Of a DNA stretch of 64,000 nt, positions 37,256 to 44,632 are shown one piece after another. The stretch covers positions 2,728,001-2,792,000 of the forward strand of contig NZ_CP128360.1 of NCBI RefSeq assembly GCF_030345095.1, given 5' to 3'. Each line of letters begins with the position of its first letter. Positions within the stretch are counted from its first letter, which is position 1. The position numbers and the translations under genes are program-made. Source of the stretch: Solwaraspora sp. WMMA2056 (GTDB lineage Bacteria; Actinomycetota; Actinomycetes; Mycobacteriales; Micromonosporaceae). The notes below the pieces were generated by a model. The model saw only the letters and a list, made by a program, of their open reading frames with translations. It ran no database searches and was not told the origin of the DNA.

Positions 37256-38316
37256 CGGTCTTCTCCTTCGGTGAAGAACGCCAGCAGTTCGGTGGTGACA
37301 AACGTCGTGTTCTCCTGCGGCAGCCAGTGGCCGGCGGCCGGCACCTCCACCGCGCGGGTGATCCGGGTCATCCGGGGCTCGACGGTCGACCGGGTGAACT
37401 CCAACAGGCCTTCGGCGGTCATCAGCATCGTCGGCATGCTGATTGGCGCCGCAGCCGTGTTGTCCCGTTCGTCCTGATCCAGGGTGCGGTACAGCTCGAA
37501 TCCACCGGTCAGCACCTGCGGGCGGCGGTAGGTGCGGGCGAACTCGTCGATCTGCGCGTCGCTGTACGGAGCCTCCGCACCGGGCCCGCCGAAGCTCGTC
37601 CCGCCGTAGGCGACGTAGCCGAAGAACAGGTCGAGGTACTCGCGGACGTCGTCGGCGACGATCGTCTCCGGGAACGTGTCCTGGTCGTGGAAGGCGAGAT
37701 GCCAGCTCAACGTCCGGTACGTCGCGGCGTCGAGCGCCGGGCCGGGCAGCGGGTAGTCCAGGTGGGCGTACCTGACCACCTCGTCGGGGAACTGCGCGGC
37801 GTACTGGAACCCGACCCCGGCCCCCAGGTCGTGCCCGACCAGGTTGACCCGGCGCAGGCCGAGCTGGTCGGCGAGCAGCGTGTGGACGTACCGGGCCAGG
37901 GTGGCCTTGTCGTAGCTCGGCGGCGCGCCCTCGCTGTCGCCCAGCCCCGGCAGGTCGACCGCGTACACCGTGAACCGCTCGGCGAGCGCAGGCATGATCG
38001 GCCGCCACTGGTACCAGGACTGCGGCCAGCCGTGCAGCAGGACCAGCGGCTCGCCGGTCCCGCCGGTGACGTAGTGCATCCGTACGCCGTCGACGTCGGC
38101 GCTGCCGTGCCGGAACAGCCGGTTGAACTCGGCGTCGTCGCGGGTGGCCGCGTCGGCCGCCGTCGACGATCCAGTGGCAGACGTACCCGCAGCGGTGTCC
38201 GGTGTCGATCCGTCTGCCGTCGTGCAGCCGGCCGTCAGAATGAGCGCGGCCGCGAGTGCGGTCAGGCGGCGTGACCACCGTACGGCGGTCGTCGATGGTG
38301 CTGTCGTGGTGATCAT
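37252..38316 (-). CDS. Exported alpha/beta hydrolase (epoxide-hydrolase-like) lipoprotein
   Basis: A 354-aa hydrolase. The first 31 residues form a signal with lipobox LTAGC, so the enzyme is probably lipid-anchored outside. The fold motifs are HGWPQSWYQW (oxyanion region), VGHDLGAGVGFQ with nucleophile Asp, and AGHWLPQE with the catalytic His. An Asp nucleophile fits epoxide or haloalkane hydrolases. First of a coupled three-gene operon. GGAGGT lies about 10 bp before the ATG. Divergent from the XRE-cupin regulator. Confidence 0.9.
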   Translation of the reverse strand: MITTTAPSTTAVRWSRRLTALAAALILTAGCTTADGSTPDTAAGTSATGSSTAADAATRDDAEFNRLFRHGSADVDGVRMHYVTGGTGEPLVLLHGWPQSWYQWRPIMPALAERFTVYAVDLPGLGDSEGAPPSYDKATLARYVHTLLADQLGLRRVNLVGHDLGAGVGFQYAAQFPDEVVRYAHLDYPLPGPALDAATYRTLSWHLAFHDQDTFPETIVADDVREYLDLFFGYVAYGGTSFGGPGAEAPYSDAQIDEFARTYRRPQVLTGGFELYRTLDQDERDNTAAAPISMPTMLMTAEGLLEFTRSTVEPRMTRITRAVEVPAAGHWLPQENTTFVTTELLAFFTEGEDR

Positions 38317-38398
38317 CGTTTTCGTTACCTCCGCCGCCAGCATCCGGATCACCGCGACGAGGTTGCAAGAAAAGTTGCCGATCCGCATCATGGGTGCC

Positions 38399-38980
38399 AT
38401 GAACGTCACCGCAGCGGACGTCCTTGCCGGGGTCGGCCCACGGCTGCGCGCCCTGCGCCGGGCACGTGGCGTCACCCTGGCCGGCCTGGCCGAAGAGACC
38501 GGTCTGACCCCGAGCACGCTCTCCCGCCTGGAGAACGGCCTGCTCCGCCCGACGTTGGAGCAGCTACTGCCGCTGGCGCGGGCACACGGCGTACCGCTCG
38601 ACGACCTGGTCGCGGCCCCACCCACCGGCGACCCACGGATCCACCTGCGGCCCATCCGCCGCTCCGGGCTGACGATCGTGCCGCTGACCCGGCGGGCCGG
38701 CGGTGTCCAGGCGTACAAGGTGATCTATCCGCCGGCCGGCCGGTCACCCACCATGAAACTGCAGACCCACGACGGGTACGAATGGTTCTACGTGCTCAAC
38801 GGGCGGATCCGGTTCGTCCTCGGCGACCAGGAGTTCGAGCTCGGCCCCGGCGAGGCAGCCGAGTTCGACACCCGTACGCCGCACTGGCTCGGCAGCGCCG
38901 ACGCCCAACCGGCGGAGACGCTCACCCTCTTCGGCGCCCAGGGCGAACGCGCCCACCTGTCGCCGGTGCCGACCAACTGA
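38399..38980 (+). CDS. XRE-family regulator with C-terminal cupin domain
   Basis: A 193-aa regulator: helix-turn-helix at about 12-65 (VTLAGLAEETGLTPSTLSRL) and a cupin sensor domain at 110-185 (HDGYEWFYVLNGRIRFVLG). Such proteins sense small metabolites or sulfur compounds. It is divergent from the exported hydrolase operon, which is its likely target. A direct repeat GTTGC-N7-GTTGC (38362-38378) just before the start is a candidate site. An alternative ATG lies 9 bp upstream. Its 3' end overlaps the convergent sigma-factor gene by 59 bp. Confidence 0.9.
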   Translation: MNVTAADVLAGVGPRLRALRRARGVTLAGLAEETGLTPSTLSRLENGLLRPTLEQLLPLARAHGVPLDDLVAAPPTGDPRIHLRPIRRSGLTIVPLTRRAGGVQAYKVIYPPAGRSPTMKLQTHDGYEWFYVLNGRIRFVLGDQEFELGPGEAAEFDTRTPHWLGSADAQPAETLTLFGAQGERAHLSPVPTN

Positions 38981-40112
38981 CATCAGCGCCATCGGAGGCG
39001 GACCGGGTGCCGCCCAGCGCAGCGGCACCGGTCGCATCGTCGGGTTCGGTCAACTCGCGTGGGACGCCCGCGCCCGCTTCCATCTCTGCGATCCGGCGGC
39101 GCAGCTCACGGCCGTTGGCGCCCCGGGACAGGTACTCCGTCTCGCGCCAATCGTCATCGTCCGGCGCGAACAGCGTCAACAGACGATCGACGTCGAGGTA
39201 CGTGGTGATGGCGGCGACCTGGCCGTCCGCCACATCGAGCAGGACCAGGGCGAACGGTACGTGCCCGGCCGGGCCAGGTCGGGTCTGCCAGAACGCCGGC
39301 GAGCCGTTCGCAGCGGTCGGCAGCAGCCGCGCGCCGGCACAGCCCGACCGTGGGTCGAGCAACGCGGTCCGGATGTGCTCGCGGCCCCGCAGCGACCACC
39401 GGAACGGCGGCATGGTCATCGTGGCGTCCTCGTGCAGCAGCGCGACGAGGGCCGTGACGTCGTGCTGCTCGAACGCGGCGCAGTAGCGGGTGAGCAGGTC
39501 GCGTTGCCGGCTGTCGGACGGTCGCAGCGGTTCCCCCGGGTCGGGGGCGGCGGTGCGCAGCGTGGCCCGCGCCCGTTGCAATGCACTGGTCACCGACGCG
39601 ACGCTGCTGTCCAACAGGTGCGCGACCTCGTCGGCCCGCCAGCGGAGCACGTCGCGCAGGATCAGCACCGCCCGCTGCCGGGGCGGCAGGTGCTGCAGCG
39701 CGGCGACGAACGCCAGCCGCAGCGACTCCCGTTGCAGCACCACGCTCTCTGGGGACGCGTCGACCGGCACGACCAGGTCGTCCGGGACCGGCAGCACCCA
39801 GGCGTGCTCCGGCACCGGTGGGCCGAGGTCACCGCCGGCCTGCGCCGCCGGGTCGAGGTCCATGGTCAACGCCCGCCGCTGTGCGCTGCGCAGCATGTCG
39901 ACGCAGACGTTGGTCGCGATCGAGTAGAGCCAGGTACGCAGCGAGGCGCGCCGCCCGTCGTACCGGTCGAACGAACGCCAGGCGCGGAGCATCGTCTCCT
40001 GGACCGCGTCCTCGGCCTCGAAACCGGAGCCGAGCATCCGGTAGCAGTAGCCGGTCAACTCGACGCGGAACGGCTCCAGCCGTTCCGCGTCGCTGGTCGA
40101 GGTCGGTGCCAC
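38922..40112 (-). CDS. ECF sigma factor with SnoaL-like C-terminal domain (SigJ/TIGR02960-like)
   Basis: A 396-aa sigma-70-family factor. Region 2 is at about 12-80 (GYCYRMLGSGFEAEDAVQE, then RASLRTWLYSIATN), region 4 at about 135-190 (LQHLPPRQRAVLILRDVL, HLLDSSVASVTSALQRAR). A SnoaL-like domain follows (FEQHDVTALVALLHEDAT) which in related sigma factors replaces an anti-sigma factor. GTG at 40112 was chosen because families of this group start there; an ATG at 40238 overlaps the divergent gene start. The target may be the divergent gene at 40237. Confidence 0.87.
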   Translation of the reverse strand: MAPTSTSDAERLEPFRVELTGYCYRMLGSGFEAEDAVQETMLRAWRSFDRYDGRRASLRTWLYSIATNVCVDMLRSAQRRALTMDLDPAAQAGGDLGPPVPEHAWVLPVPDDLVVPVDASPESVVLQRESLRLAFVAALQHLPPRQRAVLILRDVLRWRADEVAHLLDSSVASVTSALQRARATLRTAAPDPGEPLRPSDSRQRDLLTRYCAAFEQHDVTALVALLHEDATMTMPPFRWSLRGREHIRTALLDPRSGCAGARLLPTAANGSPAFWQTRPGPAGHVPFALVLLDVADGQVAAITTYLDVDRLLTLFAPDDDDWRETEYLSRGANGRELRRRIAEMEAGAGVPRELTEPDDATGAAALGGTRSASDGADVSWSAPATGGRVRPGRRRG

Positions 40113-40236
40113 CCGCCCGACGATACGGGCCGCCGCTCGGCCGGGCAGGTCCGGCGACGACCGATGAGTTTCGCCGGCCCACGCCGTACACCTCTGCGGA
40201 GGCGCGACCGGCGCGCCGGCCACGGAGGGAAAAGAC

Positions 40237-40878
40237 ATGAATCAGACCGATCGGGTACGGGAGGCGGTCGCCGCGCATCGCCGCGACCTGGTGGCGCTGC
40301 TCGCCGAGCTCGACCCGGGCCAGTGGGACGGCACGACGCTGTGCGCCGGCTGGCGGGTACGTGAGGTCGTCGCCCACATCACCATGCCGTTCCGTACCTC
40401 ATTGGGCCGAATGATGCTGGACCTGGTCCGCGCCGGCGGCCGGTTCGACCGGATGGCCGACCGCAGCGCCCGCCGCGACGCCACCGCCATGTCGCACGAG
40501 CAGTTGTCGACCGCCCTGCGGGACAACATCGACCACCCCTGGGCGCCGCCCGGCGGCGGCCCGGCCGGGGCGCTCGCCCACGAGGTCATCCACGGCCTGG
40601 ACATCAGCGTCGGTCTCGGGCTCGGCTACCGGGTGCCGATCGATCGGCTCAAACTGGTGCTGGCCGGGATGCGGCCCCGCAACATCGCCTACTTCGGCAC
40701 CGACCTGACCGGCGTCCAACTACAGGCGACCGACCTCGACTGGAGCCACGGCAGCGGGACACCGGTGCACGGGGCGGCACAGGATCTGCTGCTGGTTGTC
40801 TGCGGCCGGCGCCTCCCGCCGGGCCGGCTCGCGGGTTCCGCCGCCGACCGTTTCACCAGATCGGCGACCGCGTCCTAG
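40237..40878 (+). CDS. Maleylpyruvate-isomerase-family mycothiol-dependent protein
   Basis: A 213-aa protein of the TIGR03083 group, a DinB-like fold used with mycothiol. The conserved start is REAVAAHRRDLVALLAELD, then TLCAGWRVREVVAHI with the first metal His, and ALAHEVIHGLDI with the other ligands. True maleylpyruvate isomerase is only one member, and most are of unknown substrate. It is divergent from the sigma factor gene. A strong terminator follows the stop. Confidence 0.9.
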   Translation: MNQTDRVREAVAAHRRDLVALLAELDPGQWDGTTLCAGWRVREVVAHITMPFRTSLGRMMLDLVRAGGRFDRMADRSARRDATAMSHEQLSTALRDNIDHPWAPPGGGPAGALAHEVIHGLDISVGLGLGYRVPIDRLKLVLAGMRPRNIAYFGTDLTGVQLQATDLDWSHGSGTPVHGAAQDLLLVVCGRRLPPGRLAGSAADRFTRSATAS

Positions 40879-40910
40879 CTCCGACCAGTACGGCCGCTCC
40901 GGGTGCTGCG

Positions 40911-40954
40911 GCCCGGGGCGCGGACCGGGCCGGGTGCAGGTCCGCGCCCCGGGG
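40911..40954. terminator. Bidirectional hairpin terminator
   Basis: A perfect 15-bp inverted repeat, CCCGGGGCGCGGACC at 40912-40926 and its complement at 40939-40953, with a 12-nt loop. It separates the 3' ends of the mycothiol-linked gene and the convergent small gene at 40956. Confidence 0.85.
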
Positions 40955-40955
40955 C

Positions 40956-41240
40956 TCAAGGGGTCTCCAGCGGCGGGTCGACTCCGTTGACCGCCCGGCG
41001 GTGCTCACGTACGCCGGGGCGGCTCAGGGCGGACTTGTAGACGTTGAGCATCAACATGCGCCCGTCCCGGCCGAACTCCATCACCGTGCCGAGGATCGCG
41101 ATCACCAGGCAGTCCGGTCTGTCGATCCCGTACCGGATGTCGGAGACCCGTACGGTCAGGTCCCGGTCGCCGTACACCCAGTCGGCCTTGCCCAGGTGCA
41201 GCACGTCGCCGACGCACAGCAGCGGATCGTCGGTGGCCAT
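40956..41240 (-). CDS. Small conserved hypothetical protein
   Basis: A 94-aa soluble protein with alternating strands (DVLHLGKADWVYGDRDLTVRV, then CLVIAILGTVMEFG). A GTG directly before the ATG would add one residue. It overlaps the stop of the upstream gene by one base and is clearly coupled to it. This two-gene unit lies divergent from an XRE-DUF5753 regulator. No family recognised. Confidence 0.7.
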   Translation of the reverse strand: MATDDPLLCVGDVLHLGKADWVYGDRDLTVRVSDIRYGIDRPDCLVIAILGTVMEFGRDGRMLMLNVYKSALSRPGVREHRRAVNGVDPPLETP

Positions 41241-41683
41241 CACGCCGCTCCGGTGCCGGGTAGGGGCGGTGCCGGCAGCGCGAGAACCGCAAGCACCGCG
41301 CGGACCCGGCGGGCCCTGCCCGGATCATGAGTGTCCAGGATGGTCAGCGACCGCCGGAACGGCCGGCACGGCGCGGTCTCCTCACACTTCGGACAGTCTC
41401 CGTGCCGGGACGGCAGGTGGGTCTTCGTGTCCTCCCGGGCCTGCTCGGTGGCGCGGGCAGCGGCCACCGAGTCGGCGAAAGAACGCCGTGCGGCTGCGGG
41501 GGCCGGGGCGACGCCCCGGGCGCTGGCCAGCCGGAAGCGCGGATCCCGGTCGATGTCCGTCTCGCCGGGCGTCCGCTGCGGCAGCGGCGGACGGTTCGGC
41601 GTCGGATCGACGTTTCGCGGTGTGCCGATCGAAGTGTAGCGGGCAAGGCGGGGTGTCCCGCCGATTCCGTCGTTCCTTGGCAT
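41240..41683 (-). CDS. Hypothetical protein with a small Cys cluster
   Basis: A 147-aa basic protein. The N-terminal 50 residues are probably disordered; residues 65-85 are helical (FADSVAAARATEQARED). The motif CPKCEETAPC at about 97-106 could bind zinc. The C-terminus is hydrophobic. AGGAGG 5-8 bp before the ATG supports the start. Coupled to the 94-aa gene downstream. Function unknown. Confidence 0.68.
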   Translation of the reverse strand: MPRNDGIGGTPRLARYTSIGTPRNVDPTPNRPPLPQRTPGETDIDRDPRFRLASARGVAPAPAAARRSFADSVAAARATEQAREDTKTHLPSRHGDCPKCEETAPCRPFRRSLTILDTHDPGRARRVRAVLAVLALPAPPLPGTGAA

Positions 41684-41864
41684 TGATCCTCCTCGAATGG
41701 AGAACAGTCGAGCGTTCGTCGAACTCCACCCTGGACTGCCGAGCCGTGCTGGCGGAAGATTAGGCGACAGATCGGATAGGGCGAGTCAGTGCAGCAGCTG
41801 TCACGGAGAGAAGAGCGTCCTGTCTGAAGAATCGCCCCATGGTCCTGAGGAGAGCCTGAAGAAC

Positions 41865-42665
41865 ATGAAACCGATGAGCCCGAGCGAGTATTTGATCATG
41901 AGTCTTCGGTGCTTCCGGGAGTCGGCAGGGCTGACCCAGGAACAGTGGGGTGCCAGCATCGGATACTCGGCGCAGCATGTCAGTGCTATTGAGCGTGGCA
42001 ACCGTGCGGCACTGCCGGACTACCTCGCTAGGGTCGATGGACGTTACGGGACAACCTTCCTGCACTTCTATCAGAACTTCGTGCTCAGTGAATCCGCCCC
42101 CGTTTGGCTCCGTGAGTGGATCGAGATCGAGCGCGAGGCTGCGGTGCTGCGCTGGTTCGAGCCAAGTCTCATCCCCGGGTTGCTGCAGACCGAGGCGTAC
42201 GCGCGTGCGGTTCTCTCATGGGGTGGACTGCTGACGGCGGTGGAAATCGAGCAGCGGCTGTCGTCGCGGATGGACAGGCAGGCGGTGTTGTGCCGTGAAC
42301 CGACGCCTCCCATGGCGTTCTTCGTAGTCGACGAGCAGGCACTCCGGCGAACCGTGGGGGACGCCGCGGTGATGGGCGAGCAGTACGAGCGCTTGTTGAA
42401 GGTGTCAGAGATGCCCCATGTACACCTACAGGTGATCCCCTCCGGAGCCGGACCACATGCCGGGCTGGCGGGGGCGTTCATCCTGGCCCGGAGTACGGAG
42501 GGCACCGAGGCCGCCCACATTGATGCGGCCCTGGAGGCAGGGATCACCGACCGACCGAACGACATTGCGGCCCTTCACGCCCGATGGGACGCTATGCGGA
42601 GCGAGGCGCTGCCGCACTCGGCGGCGGTGAGGATGATCAAGGAAGTGGCGGAGACATGGACATGA
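41865..42665 (+). CDS. XRE-family regulator with DUF5753 domain
   Basis: A 266-aa regulator of a kind found in many copies in Streptomyces and Micromonospora relatives. The helix-turn-helix is at about 10-65 (AGLTQEQWGASIGYSAQHVS). The DUF5753 domain follows (EPSLIPGLLQTEAYARAVLS). These regulators are usually paired with a DUF397 protein, which overlaps its 3' end here by 10 bp. It has lower GC codon use than neighbouring genes, which may mean transfer. A second, truncated copy of its last 100 bp exists at 44290. Confidence 0.92.
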   Translation: MKPMSPSEYLIMSLRCFRESAGLTQEQWGASIGYSAQHVSAIERGNRAALPDYLARVDGRYGTTFLHFYQNFVLSESAPVWLREWIEIEREAAVLRWFEPSLIPGLLQTEAYARAVLSWGGLLTAVEIEQRLSSRMDRQAVLCREPTPPMAFFVVDEQALRRTVGDAAVMGEQYERLLKVSEMPHVHLQVIPSGAGPHAGLAGAFILARSTEGTEAAHIDAALEAGITDRPNDIAALHARWDAMRSEALPHSAAVRMIKEVAETWT

Positions 42666-42894
42666 CCCGGGAGCCGAGCTGGCGGAAGTCAAGTCGATCC
42701 GGCAACGGTGGGTCTACCTGCGTCGAGGTTGCGGACAACCTGCCGGGGCGGGTCCTGGTCCGGGACACGAAGGACCGCGACGGTGGGACGTTGACGTTCG
42801 GTTCGGCTGCGTGGTCGGCGTTCGTCGAACTGACGAAGGCCAGCTGACGCGACCGGCACGGCGACGGCCCCGTACCGGATGTGGTGCGGGGCCG
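42558..42894 (+). repeat. Long direct repeat, copy 1 (regulator 3' end plus DUF397 gene)
   Basis: This 337-bp stretch is repeated at 44290-44625. It covers the last 36 codons of the XRE-DUF5753 gene, the whole DUF397 gene and its terminator. Divergence is uneven: 42731-42848 is identical to 44462-44579, while the first third of the DUF397 genes differs at many positions. Confidence 0.88.
42656..42847 (+). CDS. DUF397 protein, copy 1
   Basis: A 63-aa protein of the DUF397 family. Motifs: PSWRKSSRSGNGGSTCVEVA, then LVRDTKDRDGGTLTF, ending SAFVELTKAS. DUF397 proteins are partners or modulators of the adjacent XRE-DUF5753 regulators, related to BldB/AbaA-like systems. The ATG lies inside the end of the regulator gene. 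A hairpin terminator follows. The last 39 codons are identical in DNA to copy 2 at 44387. Confidence 0.92.
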   Translation: MDMTREPSWRKSSRSGNGGSTCVEVADNLPGRVLVRDTKDRDGGTLTFGSAAWSAFVELTKAS

Positions 42895-42896
42895 TC
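42863..42896 (+). terminator. Hairpin terminator after DUF397 copy 1
   Basis: A 10-bp perfect stem, GACGGCCCCG at 42863-42872 with its complement at 42887-42896 and a 14-nt loop. The equivalent place after copy 2 (44594-44627) has several mismatches, so that hairpin is degraded. Confidence 0.75.
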
Positions 42897-43055
42897 ACTG
42901 AGCGAACTGCCCGTGCCCCAGGCCTCGGCCCGAGGTACGCACATGGTGCTCCCAGTGACGTGATGCCGTACTCCTTGATGTATGAGGTGCCCCGAGGATT
43001 CCGGACAGGGAGCCAATAAGGTTACCCTGTAAGGAAAGTCGAGGGAAGAAGCGCG

Positions 43056-43349
43056 ATGGCACGCATAAGCTCATACACCCCAGAGTTCCGTGAAGAAGCA
43101 GTGCAACTCGTTCTACAGTCGAACAAGCCAGTGTCGCAGGTTGCCCGGGAGATCGACGTTCACCCGGAGACGCTCCGTTCCTGGGTCCGCCAGTACCGGC
43201 GGGAAAACAGCGGCGCCCAGGACAGCCCACCGATCGGCGTCGACGAGCGCGCTCGACTGAAGGAACTCGAACGTCGCAACCGGGAACTCGAAATGGAGAA
43301 CAGCTTCCTGAAAAAAGCCGCGGCGTACTTCGCGAAGGACCCTCGGTAA
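43056..43349 (+). CDS. IS3-family transposase OrfA
   Basis: A 97-aa DNA-binding protein: helix-turn-helix at about 5-55 (YTPEFREEAVQLVLQSNKPV, then ETLRSWVRQYRRE) and a leucine-zipper-like helix at 65-90 (LKELERRNRELEMENSFLKK). The A-run AAAAAA at 43311-43316 near its end could allow a -1 frameshift; the -1 frame stays open from there into OrfB, which would give an OrfAB fusion transposase, the normal IS3 arrangement. Confidence 0.95.
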   Translation: MARISSYTPEFREEAVQLVLQSNKPVSQVAREIDVHPETLRSWVRQYRRENSGAQDSPPIGVDERARLKELERRNRELEMENSFLKKAAAYFAKDPR

Positions 43350-43354
43350 CGAGC

Positions 43355-44239
43355 TTGTACGAGTTCATCGAGACGATGCGACTCGACACCGCGAAGTACG
43401 CCTACCCCGTCGACTTCATGTGCGAACAACTCGGCGTGTCCAGGTCCGGATACTACGAATGGCGAACCCGCCCCGACTCCGCGACCGCCACCCGCCGCGC
43501 CCACCTTCGATCGGCCATCGAGGAGGTGTTCGCCGCGTCCGACGGCACCTACGGGCATCGACGTGTCCACGCGCAACTGCGGCGCCAGGGCGTGTCCGCC
43601 GGGCCGGAACTCGTCCGCCAGCTGATGCGCGAGCTCGGGCTCGTGCCGTGCCAGCCCCGCCCGAGGCGGTGGGGTCTCACCCAGTCGTCGTCCGGCACGG
43701 TGCCTGACCTCGTCGGCCGGGAGTTCACCGCCGACGCGCCTGGCGAGAAGCTCGTCGGCGACATCACGTACATCCCGACCGGCGAGGGGTGGCTGTATCT
43801 GGCGACCGTCATCGACTGCTGCACGAAGGAAGTCATCGGATACGCGATGGACGACCACTACCAGACGCCGTTGATATCCCGCGCCATCCGTAACGCCGCC
43901 CGGAATCGCGAACTCAGGAAGAACGCCATCTTTCATTCGGACCGGGGCAGCAACTACATGTCGGACGACTACGGCAGAACGCTGCGGGATCTGAGGTTGC
44001 GGCGATCTGCTGGCCGGACCGGAACTTGTTTCGACAATGCGATGGCGGAATCGTTCTTCGGTGCGCTGAAGAACGAACGCGTGTCGCGTGTGAAGTATCC
44101 CACTCGTGAGGCGGCACGCCGGGACGTTACTGCCTACATCGAATTCTGGTACAATCGTCAGCGTCTGCATTCAGCGGTGGGCTACCGACCTCCCCGGGAA
44201 GTCCACGCAGAGTTCGAGAACCTTCAAATCGCGGCGTGA
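43355..44239 (+). CDS. IS3-family transposase OrfB (DDE integrase)
   Basis: A 294-aa integrase-core protein. N-terminal HTH_21 segment (GTYGHRRVHAQLRRQG) is followed by the rve catalytic core with Asp136 (GDITY), Asp196 (HSDRGSNY) and Glu232 (AMAESFF), a D-59-D-35-E spacing typical of IS3. Separately translated from a TTG at 43355 or, more likely, made as an OrfAB fusion by frameshift. The frame is intact. Confidence 0.95.
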   Translation: MYEFIETMRLDTAKYAYPVDFMCEQLGVSRSGYYEWRTRPDSATATRRAHLRSAIEEVFAASDGTYGHRRVHAQLRRQGVSAGPELVRQLMRELGLVPCQPRPRRWGLTQSSSGTVPDLVGREFTADAPGEKLVGDITYIPTGEGWLYLATVIDCCTKEVIGYAMDDHYQTPLISRAIRNAARNRELRKNAIFHSDRGSNYMSDDYGRTLRDLRLRRSAGRTGTCFDNAMAESFFGALKNERVSRVKYPTREAARRDVTAYIEFWYNRQRLHSAVGYRPPREVHAEFENLQIAA

Positions 44240-44289
44240 AAGAACCGGCCGAACCACTGTCCGGAAAACGCGAGGCCCCTCAGTATCCC

Positions 44290-44396
44290 AACGACTTTGC
44301 GGCCTTCACGTCCGATGGGACGCTATGCGGAGCGAGGCGCTGCCGCACTCGGCGGCGGTGAGGATAATCAAGGAAGTGGTGGAGACATGGCCATGG
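44290..44396 (+). pseudogene. Truncated remnant of a second XRE-DUF5753 regulator
   Basis: About 107 bp match the last 36 codons of the regulator at 41865 (RWDAMRSEALPHSAAVRIIK in one frame), but everything upstream is missing and a one-base deletion breaks the frame. Because the target duplication of the neighbouring IS is intact, the truncation probably existed before the IS arrived. Confidence 0.8.
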
Positions 44397-44578
44397 CCCG
44401 GGAGCCGAGCTGGCGCAAGTCCTCCCGATCCAACGGGCAGGGCGGCAACTGCATCGAGGTGGCGGACAACCTGCCGGGGCGGGTCCTGGTCCGGGACACG
44501 AAGGACCGCGACGGTGGGACGTTGACGTTCGGTTCGGCTGCGTGGTCGGCGTTCGTCGAACTGACGAAGGCCAGCTGA
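44387..44578 (+). CDS. DUF397 protein, copy 2
   Basis: A 63-aa DUF397 protein. It differs from copy 1 mainly between residues 2 and 25 (SNGQGGNCIEVA against SGNGGSTCVEVA) and is identical in the rest. The start still lies inside the remnant of its regulator partner gene. Without a complete partner it could work with the regulator at 41865, or be a remnant. Expression is uncertain because the IS now separates it from the original promoter. Confidence 0.88.
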   Translation: MAMAREPSWRKSSRSNGQGGNCIEVADNLPGRVLVRDTKDRDGGTLTFGSAAWSAFVELTKAS

Positions 44579-44632
44579 CCCGGCCAGCACGGCGACAGCC
44601 CATACCGGACGTGGTGCAGGGCCGCCGGCTGC

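Larger units (their letters stand above)
42983..44282 (+). mobile_element. IS3-family insertion sequence, complete (1300 bp)
   Basis: The element is bounded by imperfect 26-bp inverted repeats (42983-43008 and 44257-44282, 21 of 26 matching, sharing TTCCGGACAG at the inner end). A 3-bp target duplication, GTA, flanks it at 42980-42982 and 44283-44285. It holds two overlapping-frame genes for OrfA and OrfB with all catalytic residues, so it may still be active. It sits between two copies of a DUF397 gene. Confidence 0.94.
44290..44625 (+). repeat. Long direct repeat, copy 2
   Basis: The second copy of the 337-bp repeat, beginning 8 bp after the IS end. It contains a frameshifted remnant of the regulator's 3' end, the complete DUF397 copy 2 and a decayed terminator. 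One base is missing near 44302 relative to copy 1 (GGCCTTC against GGCCCTTC). Confidence 0.88.
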
